Assembly: GCA_963709665.1 (NCBI GenBank)
Contig: CAVPWU010000009.1
Coordinates: 62,001-126,000, forward strand
Source: DASZIT01 sp963709665
GTDB lineage: Bacteria; Actinomycetota; Acidimicrobiia; Acidimicrobiales; RAAP-2
Reading direction: 5' to 3'
Length of the DNA stretch: 64,000 nucleotides
In this document: one piece after another, positions 1-8,957 of the stretch
Numbering within the stretch: the first letter of the stretch is position 1
How the letters are laid out: every line of letters starts with the position of its first letter
Program-made: the position numbers and the translations under genes
The notes under the pieces: generated by a model
The model's database searches: none
What the model saw: the letters and a program-made list of their open reading frames with translations, nothing else
Told to the model about the DNA's origin: nothing

Positions 1-1733
1 TTGAGCTCGAAGAAGGTGGAGCTGGTGGTGGTGTCGCTCGTCCACGAGCGCCCTCCGTCGTCGGTGAGAAGGATGGTGGGTGCCGTCGGGGACGCCCCCA
101 CCGACGCGTCGTCTCCGACGGCCACGCAGTCGGTGGCGTTCGAGCACGAGACCCCGGTCAGGCCGCCGGAGACCTGGTGGAACGTCCCGCCCTGCCAGGT
201 GGATCCACCGTCGACGGTGTAGTCGATGGCGTCGGTGCCCACCGCCACGCAGGTGAGCGCCGATCCGCAGGACACGCCGGTCAGCCCGTCACCGGCCGGA
301 GAGCTCGGCGACGACCAGGTCTCACCGCCGTCGTCGGTGACGGAGATCTGCTCCGGATACGAGCCCACGGCCACGCAGTGGAGGACCGAGGTGCACGAGA
401 TGCCGCTGACCTCCTCGGAGGGACCCCGGGGGTCCGGCGTCCAAGTGACTCCGCCGTCGGTGGTCGTCAGGGCATCGCCTTCACCCACCGCGAAGCAGAC
501 CGAGGTCGAGGGACACGACACCGCGGCGAGCGACTCGTCGGGGTCGGTCTGGTCGGTCCAGGTCGCACCGCCGTCGGTGGTGCGGCCGACGGCGTCCGCC
601 CCGACGGCGACGCAGGCCAGGGTGGATGGGCACGACACCGCCACCAGGCCGGGCTGCCCTGCCGGGACCGACTGGGCCGTCCACGTCGATCCGCCGTCGG
701 TGGTGGAGGCGATCCCGGAGCCCACCGCCAGGCAGGCGGTAGCCGAGGCGCAGGACACGTTGGTGAGACCGCTGACGCCGGTCGGTGCGGTCTGGGCCGC
801 CCACGTGGCTCCCCCGTCGGTGGAGCCGACGATCGACCCCCCGCCGACCGCCGTGCAGTCGCCCGATCCGGCGCAGGTGACCGTCTTGAGCTCGCTGACG
901 CCGGACGGAACCGATGCCGGCGTCCAGGTGATCCCGCCGTCGGAGGTGGTCCAGATCCCGTCTCTCACCGCCACGCAGTCGCTCGATGTCGAGCAGAAGA
1001 CCCCGATCGCCACCACCCCGGCCCCCTGGGTCCACTCCGAACCGCCGTCCGTCGAGGTGATCGGCCCGTCGAGCCCCATGGCCATGCAGAAGCCCGAGGT
1101 CGTGCACGACACCGTGGCCAGGGGGGGGAACTCCAGGGCTCCCGAGGGAGGCGGCGCATAGGCCAGGGTGGAGCCGTTCCACAGCAGCACGAAGCTCGCG
1201 TAGAACGGAGCCTCACCGACCTGCTCCTCGGCGAGGCCCACGATCACGCAGTCGGATGACGACACACAGGAGATGCCGGTGGCGACCGGATCGGTCTGAC
1301 CGGACGCCGGGGTGATCGACGTGGCGATCCAGGTGCTGCCGCCGTTCACCGTGGTGAAGACCACCGGGGCGTTGCCGAGGTCCCCGGCCGCGATGCATGC
1401 CGACGTCGACGTGCAGGTGATGGACGACAGGGTGGTCGCCCCGATCGGGACATCCTGGTTGACCCAGGTACCCCCTCCATCGGTGGTGGCCAGGATGAAC
1501 GACGTTCCGGCCGCCGAGGTGGCGGCCGGAGCCGTGCCCACCGCGAAGCAGTCGTCCGCCGAGGGGCACGACACGTCGGAGATCTGCGACATGTCGGGGG
1601 ATGTCGAGCTCTGTACCGTCCACGGCGTGATGGTGGCCGATGCTGGTGACGACACCAGGACCACGCCGACCAGCCCGACGCCACCGAGCACGACCACGCC
1701 CAGGACGATCGCCATCCGCCGTACCAGCGACAT
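1..1733 (-). CDS. Secreted Asp-box (BNR-like) repeat protein, 3' end outside window
   Basis: Start ATG at 1733 is preceded by GGAAGGGGCAAGG, a good ribosome binding site, and the frame stays open to the window edge (577 codons), so the C-terminus is missing. Residues 1-34 form a signal peptide or anchor (MSLVRRMAIVLGVVVLGGVG, ending ...ASA). The rest is at least 12 repeats of about 45 residues, each with a Cys pair in VSCxSxxxCxAVG followed by TTDGGxTW, an Asp-box-like turn. Such repeats fold as beta-propellers in sialidase/Ycf48-like proteins. No catalytic sialidase residues can be assigned, so this is probably a binding or structural surface protein. It lies downstream of the large repeat protein at 1877-6220, in the same orientation. 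The regular Cys pairs suggest one disulfide per blade (inference). Confidence 0.8.
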   Translation of the reverse strand, partial: MSLVRRMAIVLGVVVLGGVGLVGVVLVSSPASATITPWTVQSSTSPDMSQISDVSCPSADDCFAVGTAPAATSAAGTSFILATTDGGGTWVNQDVPIGATTLSSITCTSTSACIAAGDLGNAPVVFTTVNGGSTWIATSITPASGQTDPVATGISCVSSSDCVIVGLAEEQVGEAPFYASFVLLWNGSTLAYAPPPSGALEFPPLATVSCTTSGFCMAMGLDGPITSTDGGSEWTQGAGVVAIGVFCSTSSDCVAVRDGIWTTSDGGITWTPASVPSGVSELKTVTCAGSGDCTAVGGGSIVGSTDGGATWAAQTAPTGVSGLTNVSCASATACLAVGSGIASTTDGGSTWTAQSVPAGQPGLVAVSCPSTLACVAVGADAVGRTTDGGATWTDQTDPDESLAAVSCPSTSVCFAVGEGDALTTTDGGVTWTPDPRGPSEEVSGISCTSVLHCVAVGSYPEQISVTDDGGETWSSPSSPAGDGLTGVSCGSALTCVAVGTDAIDYTVDGGSTWQGGTFHQVSGGLTGVSCSNATDCVAVGDDASVGASPTAPTILLTDDGGRSWTSDTTTSSTFFEL

Positions 1734-1876
1734 CCTTGCCCCTTCCCGAGTCGCTCAACGGCCCCGACCCAGATCATCAGACCGCAGGTCACGGTACCCC
1801 CGATCGTCCAGGCGGTAAAGGCCCCGGGCCACCGCCCCCGTCCGTCCACCTCCGTGCTCCGGACACGGTTGGGGGG

Positions 1877-4800
1877 TCAGGAGGCGATGCCGACCACCGG
1901 TTGGGCGGGAGCACTCCCGCCGGTCGAGCCCCGGAACCCGGCGTCGCCGAAGGCGAAGATGCCGCCGTCGGAGGCCACCATCCAGTAACCGGCGCCGTCC
2001 GACGAGGGCGTGATGCCCACGATGGGCCGGTTGAGGGTGAGTGAGCCGGTGGACCCGAAGAATCCGGCGTCCCCGCAGGCGAAGACACCACCGTCACTGG
2101 CCACCAGCCAGTAGCCGTGGCCGTCGGAGGTGGACGCCATCCCCACGATGGGCCGGTTCAGCGTGAGCGAGCCGGCCGACCCGTAGAACCCGGCGTCACC
2201 GAAGGCGAAGATCCCGCCGTCGTCGGCCACCAGCCAGTAGCCCTTGCCGTCGGGGGTGGCCGCCATGCCGACGATGGGCCGGTTGAGCGTGAGGAAGGCC
2301 GCCGTCCCGTAGTTGCCGGCGTCGCCGAAGGTGAAGACATCGCCGTCACTGGCCACCAGCCAGTAGCCCTTGCCGTCCGGGGTGGCCGCCATCCCCACGA
2401 TGGGCACGCGGAGCGACACGCCCCCCAGGGAGCCGTAGAACCCGGCGGTTCCGAAGTTGAACACCCCCCCGTCGGAGCCCACCATCCAGTAGCCGCCGCC
2501 ACCTGGCATCGAGCTGGTCCCCACAATGGGGGCGGGCAGCGGAGGGGTCGCCCCGGTGGGTCCGAAGAACGGCGCGCTTCCGAACGTGAAGACCTGGCCC
2601 CCGGAGGTTGCCGTCCAGTAGCCGGCGGAAGCTCCCGAGTCCCCACCTCCGGCCGTGGTGCCGGGGGGTGACGTCGTCGGGGTGGCCGTGGTGGTGGTGG
2701 TCGGCGGCGGGGACGTCGTCGTGGTGGTGGTGCTGGTCGGCGGTGGCGACGTCGACGAGGTCGTGCTGGTGCTGGTCGGTGGTGGCGATGTCGTGGTTGT
2801 CGTCGTCGTGGCCGGCGGTTGGGTCGTCGAGGTCGTCGTCGTCGTGGTGGGCGGTGGGCGGGTCGTCGAGGTGGTGGTCGTGGTGGGGGGCGGCTTGGTC
2901 GTGGTCGTGGTCGTGGTGGTGCTGGTCGACGTTGTCGTGGTCGTCGTCGTGGTGGTGGTGGTCGGTGGGGGAGGCGAACCGGTTCCGGTGGTGAGCGGGG
3001 TCAGGCCGGACCCGGCCACCTGGTCCGGCGTGGCGTCCCCCCCGTAGACCTGGAGGGCGTGGACGAAGGCGGTCCCCACCGAGGTCGGGCTCCAGAACGG
3101 GGGGATCCCGCCCCCGTACGAACCGCCGAAATTGACCTCGGAGACGTTGATCATCACGGCGGAGGCGGTCACCGGGTCGAAGTCCAGCTCGAGCTCGTGG
3201 TCCCGGAACTGGCCCACCACGGTGGCCACCGTCGTCCATCCCGAGGGCCCGTCGACCGACACCGTGTAGTTGCGGACCCCCGAGGCCACGCTCCCCATCG
3301 ACTGGGTGTCGACGATCACCCGGTCGACGGTGGCCGGGGCCGCCAGGGTGACGGTCAGGCTCGGCGTGGTGTCCCCGCTGGTCGACGACCACCCGTTGCT
3401 GTGGCCGACCGGGAGGCCGGCGATGGCGGCGGCGGCGTTCCCCGAGCTGGCGGTGGCGGTGGCGCCGCCGGTGGCCAGGCCCAGGTCGTCCCCGTACGGC
3501 TGCGGGGGGGCCACCGCCACGGTGTCCCCCACCGGGACGCTGAGGTAGGTGACCTGGTCGGAGATGGGCAGCGAGTAGGCGGAGCCGGAGGTGACCGACA
3601 CCGAGGTGGCGCTCCCGTACTGGGAGGTCACCGTCACCGGTACCGCCCCGCCCCCCGGGGAGGTCACCGTCACCGCGCCGGTGGTGGTCAGGCCGTCGGA
3701 CCAGACCGCCGTCAGCTGGGTGCTGCCCCCCGGGGCGGCTCCGAAATCGGCCTGGTAGGTCTGGGGGATGCCGGTGGCCGGCATCGAGAGGTAGGGCCGG
3801 GCGGCGAACTGGGTCGAGGCCTCCATGGTGGCCAGCGCCGACGGCTTGACGTAGTCGTCGGTGCTCACCGCCTGGATCAACGAGAACGACACCCCGTCGT
3901 TCCCCCAGGCCCCCTCGTCGTAGAAGTAGTTCCACACCGGGATGTCGAGGGCCTTCATCCAGATCATGGCCCGGGCCACGGTGTCGGCCTGGCTGAGGAA
4001 GTTGTAGTCGCCGTCGCTCCACCAGCCGACCTCGGTGAACCACAGGGGCGTCGTGCCCAGGATGGCCTCGACCTGCTGGACCTGGGCCGGCATCCCGTCC
4101 TCCTCGAAGGAGTCGTTGTAGCCGGTGTAGGGATGGATGGCCGCCACATCCATGTAGGCCAGCCCACCGGCACCCACCAGCTGCTGCCACCAGCTCGGCG
4201 ACGGCTCGAGGGTCGAGCCTCCGATGACCGTCGAGGCCGACCCCGGCTCGACCGCCTTCACGGCGTCATAGAACGGCTGCAGCACCTGGGTGACGTAGGT
4301 GGCGGCATCGCTCCACCCGGTGTTGTTGGACTCGTTCCACGGCTCCCACTTGGTCACCGGCGCGCATCCGGTGCACCCGGTCGGCACCTTGGCGTAGTAG
4401 CCGACCAGAGCCTGGATGTCCCCCTGCCACCAGCCGTTGGAGACCAGCACCGGCGAGACGGCGTCGCCACCACCCACCTGCACCCAGAAGGCGACGTTGT
4501 GCTGCACCGCCTGACCGGCGGCCTGGAAGTAGTCCTGGGGGGCGTTGGTGAAGGTCATGGCCGACGGCCCGCAGGTGGCGGCGGTGGGGGCGGAGGCGTT
4601 GCAGTCGGGCAGGAAGTCCGACCAGCTGAACGGGTTGTTGTCCCGCTCGCCGTCCAGCCCGAGCTGGGCGTTGAGGGCCACCCCCCGGGCCGCCGACGGG
4701 CCACCCGAGTCGACACCCGCCGGCAGGGTGGCGAAGTTCAGCCCGTCCCCCGCCGCCCCCACCGTGTACGGCATGCACGTCGCCCCGAGCCTGGTCGGCG

Positions 4801-6220
4801 GGCTGGTGCTGGTGTCGAACAGCGACGCCTGCACCTCGTAGGGGCCCGGGACGGTGTCGGCGGACGGGAGGGTCAGCCGGACGCTGGCCAACGCCGACGC
4901 CGAGGTGGGGAGGGCGACCGTGGTGGGGGCGGGGACGGTCCCGGCGTCGAGGGAGGCGGTGTTCTCCACCGAGTAGGCCAGCTGCAGGTGCGAGGCGTCG
5001 GCCACCCACCACGGGTCGAAGTCGGCGGTGACGGTCGGTGTGGTGCCGGGGGCGAAGTAGTTGCCGGTGACCGGCGACCACAGCCCCGCACCCCAGCCCA
5101 GGGTGTCGGCGGGAGCCTGGGGGCTGTCGAGGTACTGGTCGAGGGTGGCCAGCGACACCGAGGCGATCACGTTGGTGTTCGACACGGCCTCCTGGAAGTA
5201 GAGCGTGGTGCCCTCGAGGTACAGGTTCCCGCCCCCCAGGGTGAGGTTGCCGGCACCCAGGTCGTTGGTCCCGAAGGTGGTGGACCCCTCGAGGTACCCG
5301 CTGGCGCTGGTGGCCTCGAGGGTGCCGTACTCGTCGGCGGTGTAGATGGTGCCGTCGGGACCCTGGGCCGCCTGGCCGGGGACGTAGAACTGGCTCCCCG
5401 ACCCGGTGTGGGTGTCCGCCCCCTTGATGTGGGACGAGCCGAAGGTGGCGAGCACCGACCCCGACGGGCTGAGGGTGTGCACGTAGCCGTCGCCGGTCTC
5501 GAGGAGGTCCCCGTTCGACTCCTGGTTGATGTACTCACCGCGGCCGACGAGCGGGAAGGTGCCGGCCACCGAGCCGGTGCCGGCGTTGAGGAGCTCGCTG
5601 CTCGAGGTGTCCTGCTCGAGGCTCACCCCCAGCTCGAAGCCGGAGCCGGAGCCGACCGGGAAGATGAGATAGGGGTTGCCCTTGGACGGGTCGGACTGCC
5701 AGATCTTGGTGCCGGTCGGGGAGAACTTCTCGACCGCCTGCGAGAAGTACGTGGCCAGGTAGATGTCGCCCGACGGATCGACCACCGGCTGGCTGATGTC
5801 GTTGCCGGATCCGCCGGTGAAGCCGGACGGCAGGGCGAACGAGCTCACCTCGGTCCCACCCAGGGTGTAGGTGATCAGCTGGGTGCCGGTGTTGACATAG
5901 AGGTCGGTGGAGGTGGCGGTGAAGTTGGAGGCCCCGCCCGGAGGGGAGACCACCGTGGGGGTCGGGTCGGACGGCAGGGTGGCCGCCGGCCCCAGCACCG
6001 AGCTGGGGTCCGGGGCGGCGCAGATCGGGCTGACCTCGGCGGCCGTCGGGGCGGCCACGCTACCGGCGATCTGGGGTGTGGAGGCGGTGGCCGACGGTCC
6101 GGCCCGCAGCAGACCCACCGCCATGGCCGGGACCGCCACCAGCAGGGTCAGGAGTACGGCCATCACCGGGCGCCCCCGGAGTGGACCACCACGGTCGTCG
6201 AAGCGGGGGGACACGGCCAC
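1877..6220 (-). CDS. Large multidomain secreted glycosidase-like protein with discoidin-like domain and C-terminal YWLVASDGG repeats
   Basis: 1447 residues. A membrane or signal segment lies at about residues 20-41. Residues 80-450 look propeller-like (short repeats such as SGDIYLATYF). Residues about 480-860 resemble a clan GH-A glycosidase TIM barrel: WEPWNES (Glu near 629) and LWFTEVGWW (Glu near 730) are placed like the acid/base and nucleophile of GH39/GH5-type enzymes. Residues about 915-1050 look like an F5/8 type C (discoidin) carbohydrate-binding domain. A Thr/Pro linker (about 1085-1180) precedes six 42-residue repeats, YWxVxSDGGxFxFGDAGFxG, to the C-terminus. That repeat is, to my knowledge, common in Acidimicrobiia extracellular proteins. 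Likely a wall-anchored or secreted polysaccharide-active protein; the substrate is unknown. Start ATG 6220 has only a weak ribosome binding site; ATG at codon 20 is an alternative. Confidence 0.8.
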   Translation of the reverse strand: MAVSPRFDDRGGPLRGRPVMAVLLTLLVAVPAMAVGLLRAGPSATASTPQIAGSVAAPTAAEVSPICAAPDPSSVLGPAATLPSDPTPTVVSPPGGASNFTATSTDLYVNTGTQLITYTLGGTEVSSFALPSGFTGGSGNDISQPVVDPSGDIYLATYFSQAVEKFSPTGTKIWQSDPSKGNPYLIFPVGSGSGFELGVSLEQDTSSSELLNAGTGSVAGTFPLVGRGEYINQESNGDLLETGDGYVHTLSPSGSVLATFGSSHIKGADTHTGSGSQFYVPGQAAQGPDGTIYTADEYGTLEATSASGYLEGSTTFGTNDLGAGNLTLGGGNLYLEGTTLYFQEAVSNTNVIASVSLATLDQYLDSPQAPADTLGWGAGLWSPVTGNYFAPGTTPTVTADFDPWWVADASHLQLAYSVENTASLDAGTVPAPTTVALPTSASALASVRLTLPSADTVPGPYEVQASLFDTSTSPPTRLGATCMPYTVGAAGDGLNFATLPAGVDSGGPSAARGVALNAQLGLDGERDNNPFSWSDFLPDCNASAPTAATCGPSAMTFTNAPQDYFQAAGQAVQHNVAFWVQVGGGDAVSPVLVSNGWWQGDIQALVGYYAKVPTGCTGCAPVTKWEPWNESNNTGWSDAATYVTQVLQPFYDAVKAVEPGSASTVIGGSTLEPSPSWWQQLVGAGGLAYMDVAAIHPYTGYNDSFEEDGMPAQVQQVEAILGTTPLWFTEVGWWSDGDYNFLSQADTVARAMIWMKALDIPVWNYFYDEGAWGNDGVSFSLIQAVSTDDYVKPSALATMEASTQFAARPYLSMPATGIPQTYQADFGAAPGGSTQLTAVWSDGLTTTGAVTVTSPGGGAVPVTVTSQYGSATSVSVTSGSAYSLPISDQVTYLSVPVGDTVAVAPPQPYGDDLGLATGGATATASSGNAAAAIAGLPVGHSNGWSSTSGDTTPSLTVTLAAPATVDRVIVDTQSMGSVASGVRNYTVSVDGPSGWTTVATVVGQFRDHELELDFDPVTASAVMINVSEVNFGGSYGGGIPPFWSPTSVGTAFVHALQVYGGDATPDQVAGSGLTPLTTGTGSPPPPTTTTTTTTTTTSTSTTTTTTTTKPPPTTTTTSTTRPPPTTTTTTSTTQPPATTTTTTTSPPPTSTSTTSSTSPPPTSTTTTTTSPPPTTTTTATPTTSPPGTTAGGGDSGASAGYWTATSGGQVFTFGSAPFFGPTGATPPLPAPIVGTSSMPGGGGYWMVGSDGGVFNFGTAGFYGSLGGVSLRVPIVGMAATPDGKGYWLVASDGDVFTFGDAGNYGTAAFLTLNRPIVGMAATPDGKGYWLVADDGGIFAFGDAGFYGSAGSLTLNRPIVGMASTSDGHGYWLVASDGGVFACGDAGFFGSTGSLTLNRPIVGITPSSDGAGYWMVASDGGIFAFGDAGFRGSTGGSAPAQPVVGIAS
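1880..2632 (-). repeat. Six tandem 126-bp repeats coding YWLVASDGG units
   Basis: Six consecutive 126-bp (42-codon) units encode the C-terminus of the large secreted protein. Units 3 to 6 are the most alike (GDAGFYGS, TLNRPIVGMA). Unit 1 is the most divergent (YWTATSGGQVFTFG) and unit 5 has FACGD in place of FAFGD. Similar DNA in neighbouring units makes copy-number change by slippage or recombination possible. Confidence 0.8.
2673..2985 (-). repeat. Low-complexity Thr/Pro/Ser linker-coding tract
   Basis: About 310 bp of GTGGTGGTCGTCG-like triplets on the plus strand, read on the minus strand as runs of up to a dozen Thr broken by Ser, Pro and Lys (KPPPTTTTTSTT). This is a typical extended, probably glycosylated linker between the discoidin-like domain and the terminal repeats. 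The opposite strand shows an open Val-rich frame that is only a shadow. Confidence 0.85.
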
Positions 6221-6306
6221 TACAGGGATTGTGCCGCGGCTGAACGGTCGAGGAGTTACCTAACGGTGAAAAATTGGTGTCTCCCCACCGAGGGTGAACG
6301 ACCCAA

Positions 6307-6338
6307 CCGGTTGCGCGGGAGTTGAGCACTCCTACCGG
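6307..6338. other. Nested stem-loop between TetR gene and large secreted-protein gene
   Basis: Outer arms CCGGT (6307-6311) and ACCGG (6334-6338) enclose inner arms GGAGT (6318-6322) and ACTCC (6328-6332) with loop TGAGC. It sits just past the stop of the minus-strand TetR gene and about 90 bp upstream of the start at 6220. It may be the TetR transcript's terminator or a structured 5' leader of the secreted-protein gene. No T run follows, and it matches no riboswitch I know. Confidence 0.4.
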
Positions 6339-6347
6339 AAAGGGCGG

Positions 6348-7166
6348 CTAGGTCGCCTTCGGCGACTTGGTCCGCGATGGTGCCGATGTGGCGGCCGAGG
6401 AACCGCCCTTGGCCCGGGCCGCCTTGACCTGGGCGGTGCGGGCCGCCGCCGCCCCGCCTCCCACCACCGGTCCGGTGCGCGGCCGTGGTGCCGTCGCCCC
6501 GGGCACCTCCGCCCCGTCGGGCGCCGCACGGCCGGTCACCGCCCAGTGGAGCAGCCGTGCCTGGCTGTCCACCAGCGAGGCGGTCCGGATCCCCCAGAAC
6601 TCGAAGCCGTAGCGGTGGCCGGAGACCTGGGCCAGCATGGCGATCAGGGTGCCCGCCGCCGCCATCGGATCGGAGCCGGCCGGCGAGCCGTCGCTGGCGG
6701 TGGCGATGACCCGGGCCAGGGTGACGGTCACCGCGTTCAGCGCCCGGACCCGGAGGCCCTGGAACCGCAGGTCGCCCTCGACCGTGGTGAGCTCCACCAC
6801 CCGGAAGACCGCCCGGTTGGTCTCCCAGTACTCCATGAACCCCTCGACCACGGTGACCGCCGTCGCCCAGCTGGCCCCCTCCGACCAGTCCCCGTCCACC
6901 AGGTCGGCCAGCTCGCCGGCCCCCTCCACCAGCTCCTCGGCGAGCACGGTGATGGCCGCCTCGACGTTCTCGAAGTACTGATAGAAGGTCGCCGGCGAGG
7001 TGCCGGCCTCCCGGGCGATGTCGATGACCTTGATCGACCGCCACGGAGTGGCCACCAACAGGTCGGTGGTGCACTCGAGGAGCCGCTGACGGGTCGCCCG
7101 CCCCCGGCGTCCGGGCACCCGGCCGTCGGTGGTGGCGATGAGGTCGGCTTCGTCAGGGAGCGCCAT
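6348..7166 (-). CDS. TetR/AcrR family transcriptional regulator
   Basis: 272 residues. An N-terminal helix-turn-helix spans about residues 20-70 (TRQRLLECTTDLL, then the recognition part AGTSPATFYQYFENVEAAI), the classic TetR DNA-binding signature. The C-terminal ligand-binding half is helical, followed by an unusual Ala/Gly/Arg-rich tail from about residue 210. It is divergent from a second TetR gene, sharing an 86-bp promoter region that contains the palindrome TGACGGACCGTCA, so it probably represses itself and/or its neighbour. The ligand is unknown. Confidence 0.85.
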   Translation of the reverse strand: MALPDEADLIATTDGRVPGRRGRATRQRLLECTTDLLVATPWRSIKVIDIAREAGTSPATFYQYFENVEAAITVLAEELVEGAGELADLVDGDWSEGASWATAVTVVEGFMEYWETNRAVFRVVELTTVEGDLRFQGLRVRALNAVTVTLARVIATASDGSPAGSDPMAAAGTLIAMLAQVSGHRYGFEFWGIRTASLVDSQARLLHWAVTGRAAPDGAEVPGATAPRPRTGPVVGGGAAAARTAQVKAARAKGGSSAATSAPSRTKSPKAT

Positions 7167-7199
7167 GAGGTTCCAATGGTACCGAGGAGGCCCCGGGTG

Positions 7200-7212
7200 T
7201 GACGGACCGTCA
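7200..7212. promoter_or_regulatory. Palindromic operator between divergent TetR genes
   Basis: TGACGG-A-CCGTCA is a perfect 13-bp inverted repeat in the 86-bp region between the TetR starts at 7166 and 7253. Its position and symmetry fit a TetR-family dimer site controlling one or both genes. Which regulator binds is unknown. Confidence 0.55.
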
Positions 7213-7252
7213 GTTGCGGGGGGTCCGGAAGGCCAGGGAGTAGGGTTTGTCG

Positions 7253-7855
7253 ATGGCGACCAGCCCGGTGCCCCGCACCCTGACCCGTGCCCAGCAGGCC
7301 CGGCGCCAACGCGTGGTCGATGCCGCGATGTCCCTCGCCCTCGAGGGCGGTTACGACGCCGTGCAGATGCGCGACGTGGCCGCCCGGGCCGACGTGGCGA
7401 TGGGGACCGTCTACCGCTACTTCATCAGCAAGGACCACCTGCTGGCCGCCGCCCTGGTCCACTGGGTCGAGCAGCTCGACACCCGCCTGGCCCAGGTCCC
7501 CGCCCAGGGGGACACGGTGGGCGCCCGGGTGATCGAGGTGCTGGACCGGGCCCTGCGGGCCATGGGCCGCCAGCCACTGCTGGTGGGAGCGGTGTTCACC
7601 GCCCTGGCCTCCCCCGACCCGGCGGCCGTGGAGTCCCAGCAGCAGGTGGCCATCGTGATGGAGAGCATCATCACCCGGGCCATCGGCGAGCCGGCACCTC
7701 CCGACCTCAGCGACCGGGCCCGCATCCTCGGGCACGTGTGGTACTCGGCTCTGGTGGGCTGGGTGAACGGCTGGAGCAACATGAGCCGGGTCCACGACGA
7801 GCTGGTGGTGGCGGTCGGGCTGTTGCTGCCCGCCGACATCTACGCCGCCGCCTGA
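7253..7855 (+). CDS. TetR family regulator resembling KstR
   Basis: 200 residues from ATG 7253, two codons after an in-frame TTG. The helix-turn-helix reads GGYDAVQMRDVAARADVAMGTVYRYFISKDHLLAAAL, very like the mycobacterial cholesterol-catabolism repressor KstR (EAVQMR..., VGTLYRYFPSK). The C-terminal domain also matches that subfamily in character (MGRQPLLVGAVF, VWYSALVGWVNG). In mycobacteria such proteins derepress sterol or fatty-acid degradation on binding an acyl-CoA or steroid ligand. Here the adjacent genes are an ABC exporter, and the catabolic genes are 16 kb away, so the regulon is inferred only. Confidence 0.8.
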   Translation: MATSPVPRTLTRAQQARRQRVVDAAMSLALEGGYDAVQMRDVAARADVAMGTVYRYFISKDHLLAAALVHWVEQLDTRLAQVPAQGDTVGARVIEVLDRALRAMGRQPLLVGAVFTALASPDPAAVESQQQVAIVMESIITRAIGEPAPPDLSDRARILGHVWYSALVGWVNGWSNMSRVHDELVVAVGLLLPADIYAAA

Positions 7856-7940
7856 CCCTCCCGGACCCCTCCGACCCGACCGGCGGCTGGGGCCATCCAC
7901 CCGCCGCGCCCCGGGCCGAGGCCCTTGCTACGGTCTCCCC

Positions 7941-8957
7941 ATGCCGTCGGCCATCGAGATCCAGCACCTGACCAAGCAGTTCCGGGGCGTGCTGGCCGTC
8001 GACGACCTCAGCTTCGAGGTGGCGGCCGGGCGGGTGACCGGCTTCCTCGGCCCCAACGGCTCGGGCAAGACCACCACCCTGCGGATGCTCCTCGGGCTGG
8101 TGGAGATCAGCGGGGGCAGCGCCACCTTCGGCGGCCGCCGCTACGAGCAGATCGACAGCCCCGTCCAGCACGTGGGTGCCGTGCTGGAAGCCACCAGCTT
8201 CCACCCCTCCCGGCGGGCGGAGGACCACCTGAAGATGGTGTGCATCGGCGCCGGTATCCCGCTCACCCGGGTCGGCGAGACCCTCGACCTGGTCGGCCTG
8301 GCCGATGTGGCCCGCCGCCGGGTGGGGAAGTTCTCCCTCGGCATGCGCCAGCGCCTGCAGCTGGCCACCGCCCTCCTCGGCGACCCGGAGATCCTCATCC
8401 TCGACGAGCCGGCCAACGGGCTCGACCCCCAGGGCATCCAGTGGCTCCGCACCTTCATCCGCCACCAGGCCTCCACCGGGCGCTCGGTGCTGGTCTCCTC
8501 CCACCTGCTGTCGGAGATGGAGGAGACGGTGGACGACGTGGTGATCGTGTCCCAGGGCAGGCTGGTGCTCCAGACCACCCTGGCCGAGCTCTCCACCCGG
8601 ACCGGCACCACCACCGGCATGCGGGTGCGGTCGCCGGAGGTCGGTCGGCTGGCCGGCCTGCTGACCGCCTCCAACATCGCCTTCCGGACGGTCGCCCCCG
8701 ACACCATCGTCATCGACGGTGGGACCCCGGAGTGGCTGGGCCCGGTCCTGGCCCAGCACCAGATCGTCATCTACGAGGTGATCCATGAGAAGGGCAGCCT
8801 CGAAGACGTCTTCCTCGACCTGACCCGCGGCTTCGAGGCCTCCCTCCCCGGTGGCGGGCACGCCCCCGGCTCCGGCCCGATGGGCGGCGCAGCCGAGGAC
8901 CCGCCTCCGGACGCCCCACCCGCCGTGCCCGGGGTCGGAGCGGGGGGACCGTCGTGA
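7941..8957 (+). CDS. ABC transporter ATP-binding protein
   Basis: 338 residues. Walker A is GPNGSGKTT (about residue 38), the signature is FSLGMRQRLQLA, Walker B is ILILDEPANGLD, and the switch His lies in VSSHLLSEME. This is the CcmA/DrrA-like class of drug or lipid exporters with a C-terminal accessory domain and a Gly/Pro-rich tail (from about residue 305) that is longer than usual. Its stop overlaps the GTG of the permease gene by 4 nt (GTGA), so the two are translationally coupled. The substrate is not evident. Confidence 0.9.
   Translation: MPSAIEIQHLTKQFRGVLAVDDLSFEVAAGRVTGFLGPNGSGKTTTLRMLLGLVEISGGSATFGGRRYEQIDSPVQHVGAVLEATSFHPSRRAEDHLKMVCIGAGIPLTRVGETLDLVGLADVARRRVGKFSLGMRQRLQLATALLGDPEILILDEPANGLDPQGIQWLRTFIRHQASTGRSVLVSSHLLSEMEETVDDVVIVSQGRLVLQTTLAELSTRTGTTTGMRVRSPEVGRLAGLLTASNIAFRTVAPDTIVIDGGTPEWLGPVLAQHQIVIYEVIHEKGSLEDVFLDLTRGFEASLPGGGHAPGSGPMGGAAEDPPPDAPPAVPGVGAGGPS

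Noticed and set aside
2655..3047. Val-rich open frame on the plus strand
   Set aside because: Complement of the Thr-rich linker codons; no start signal, pure low complexity.
2819..6325. 1168-codon plus-strand open frame opposite the large secreted protein
   Set aside because: Arg/Gly/Val-rich antisense shadow of high-GC coding DNA; the minus-strand frame has recognisable domains.
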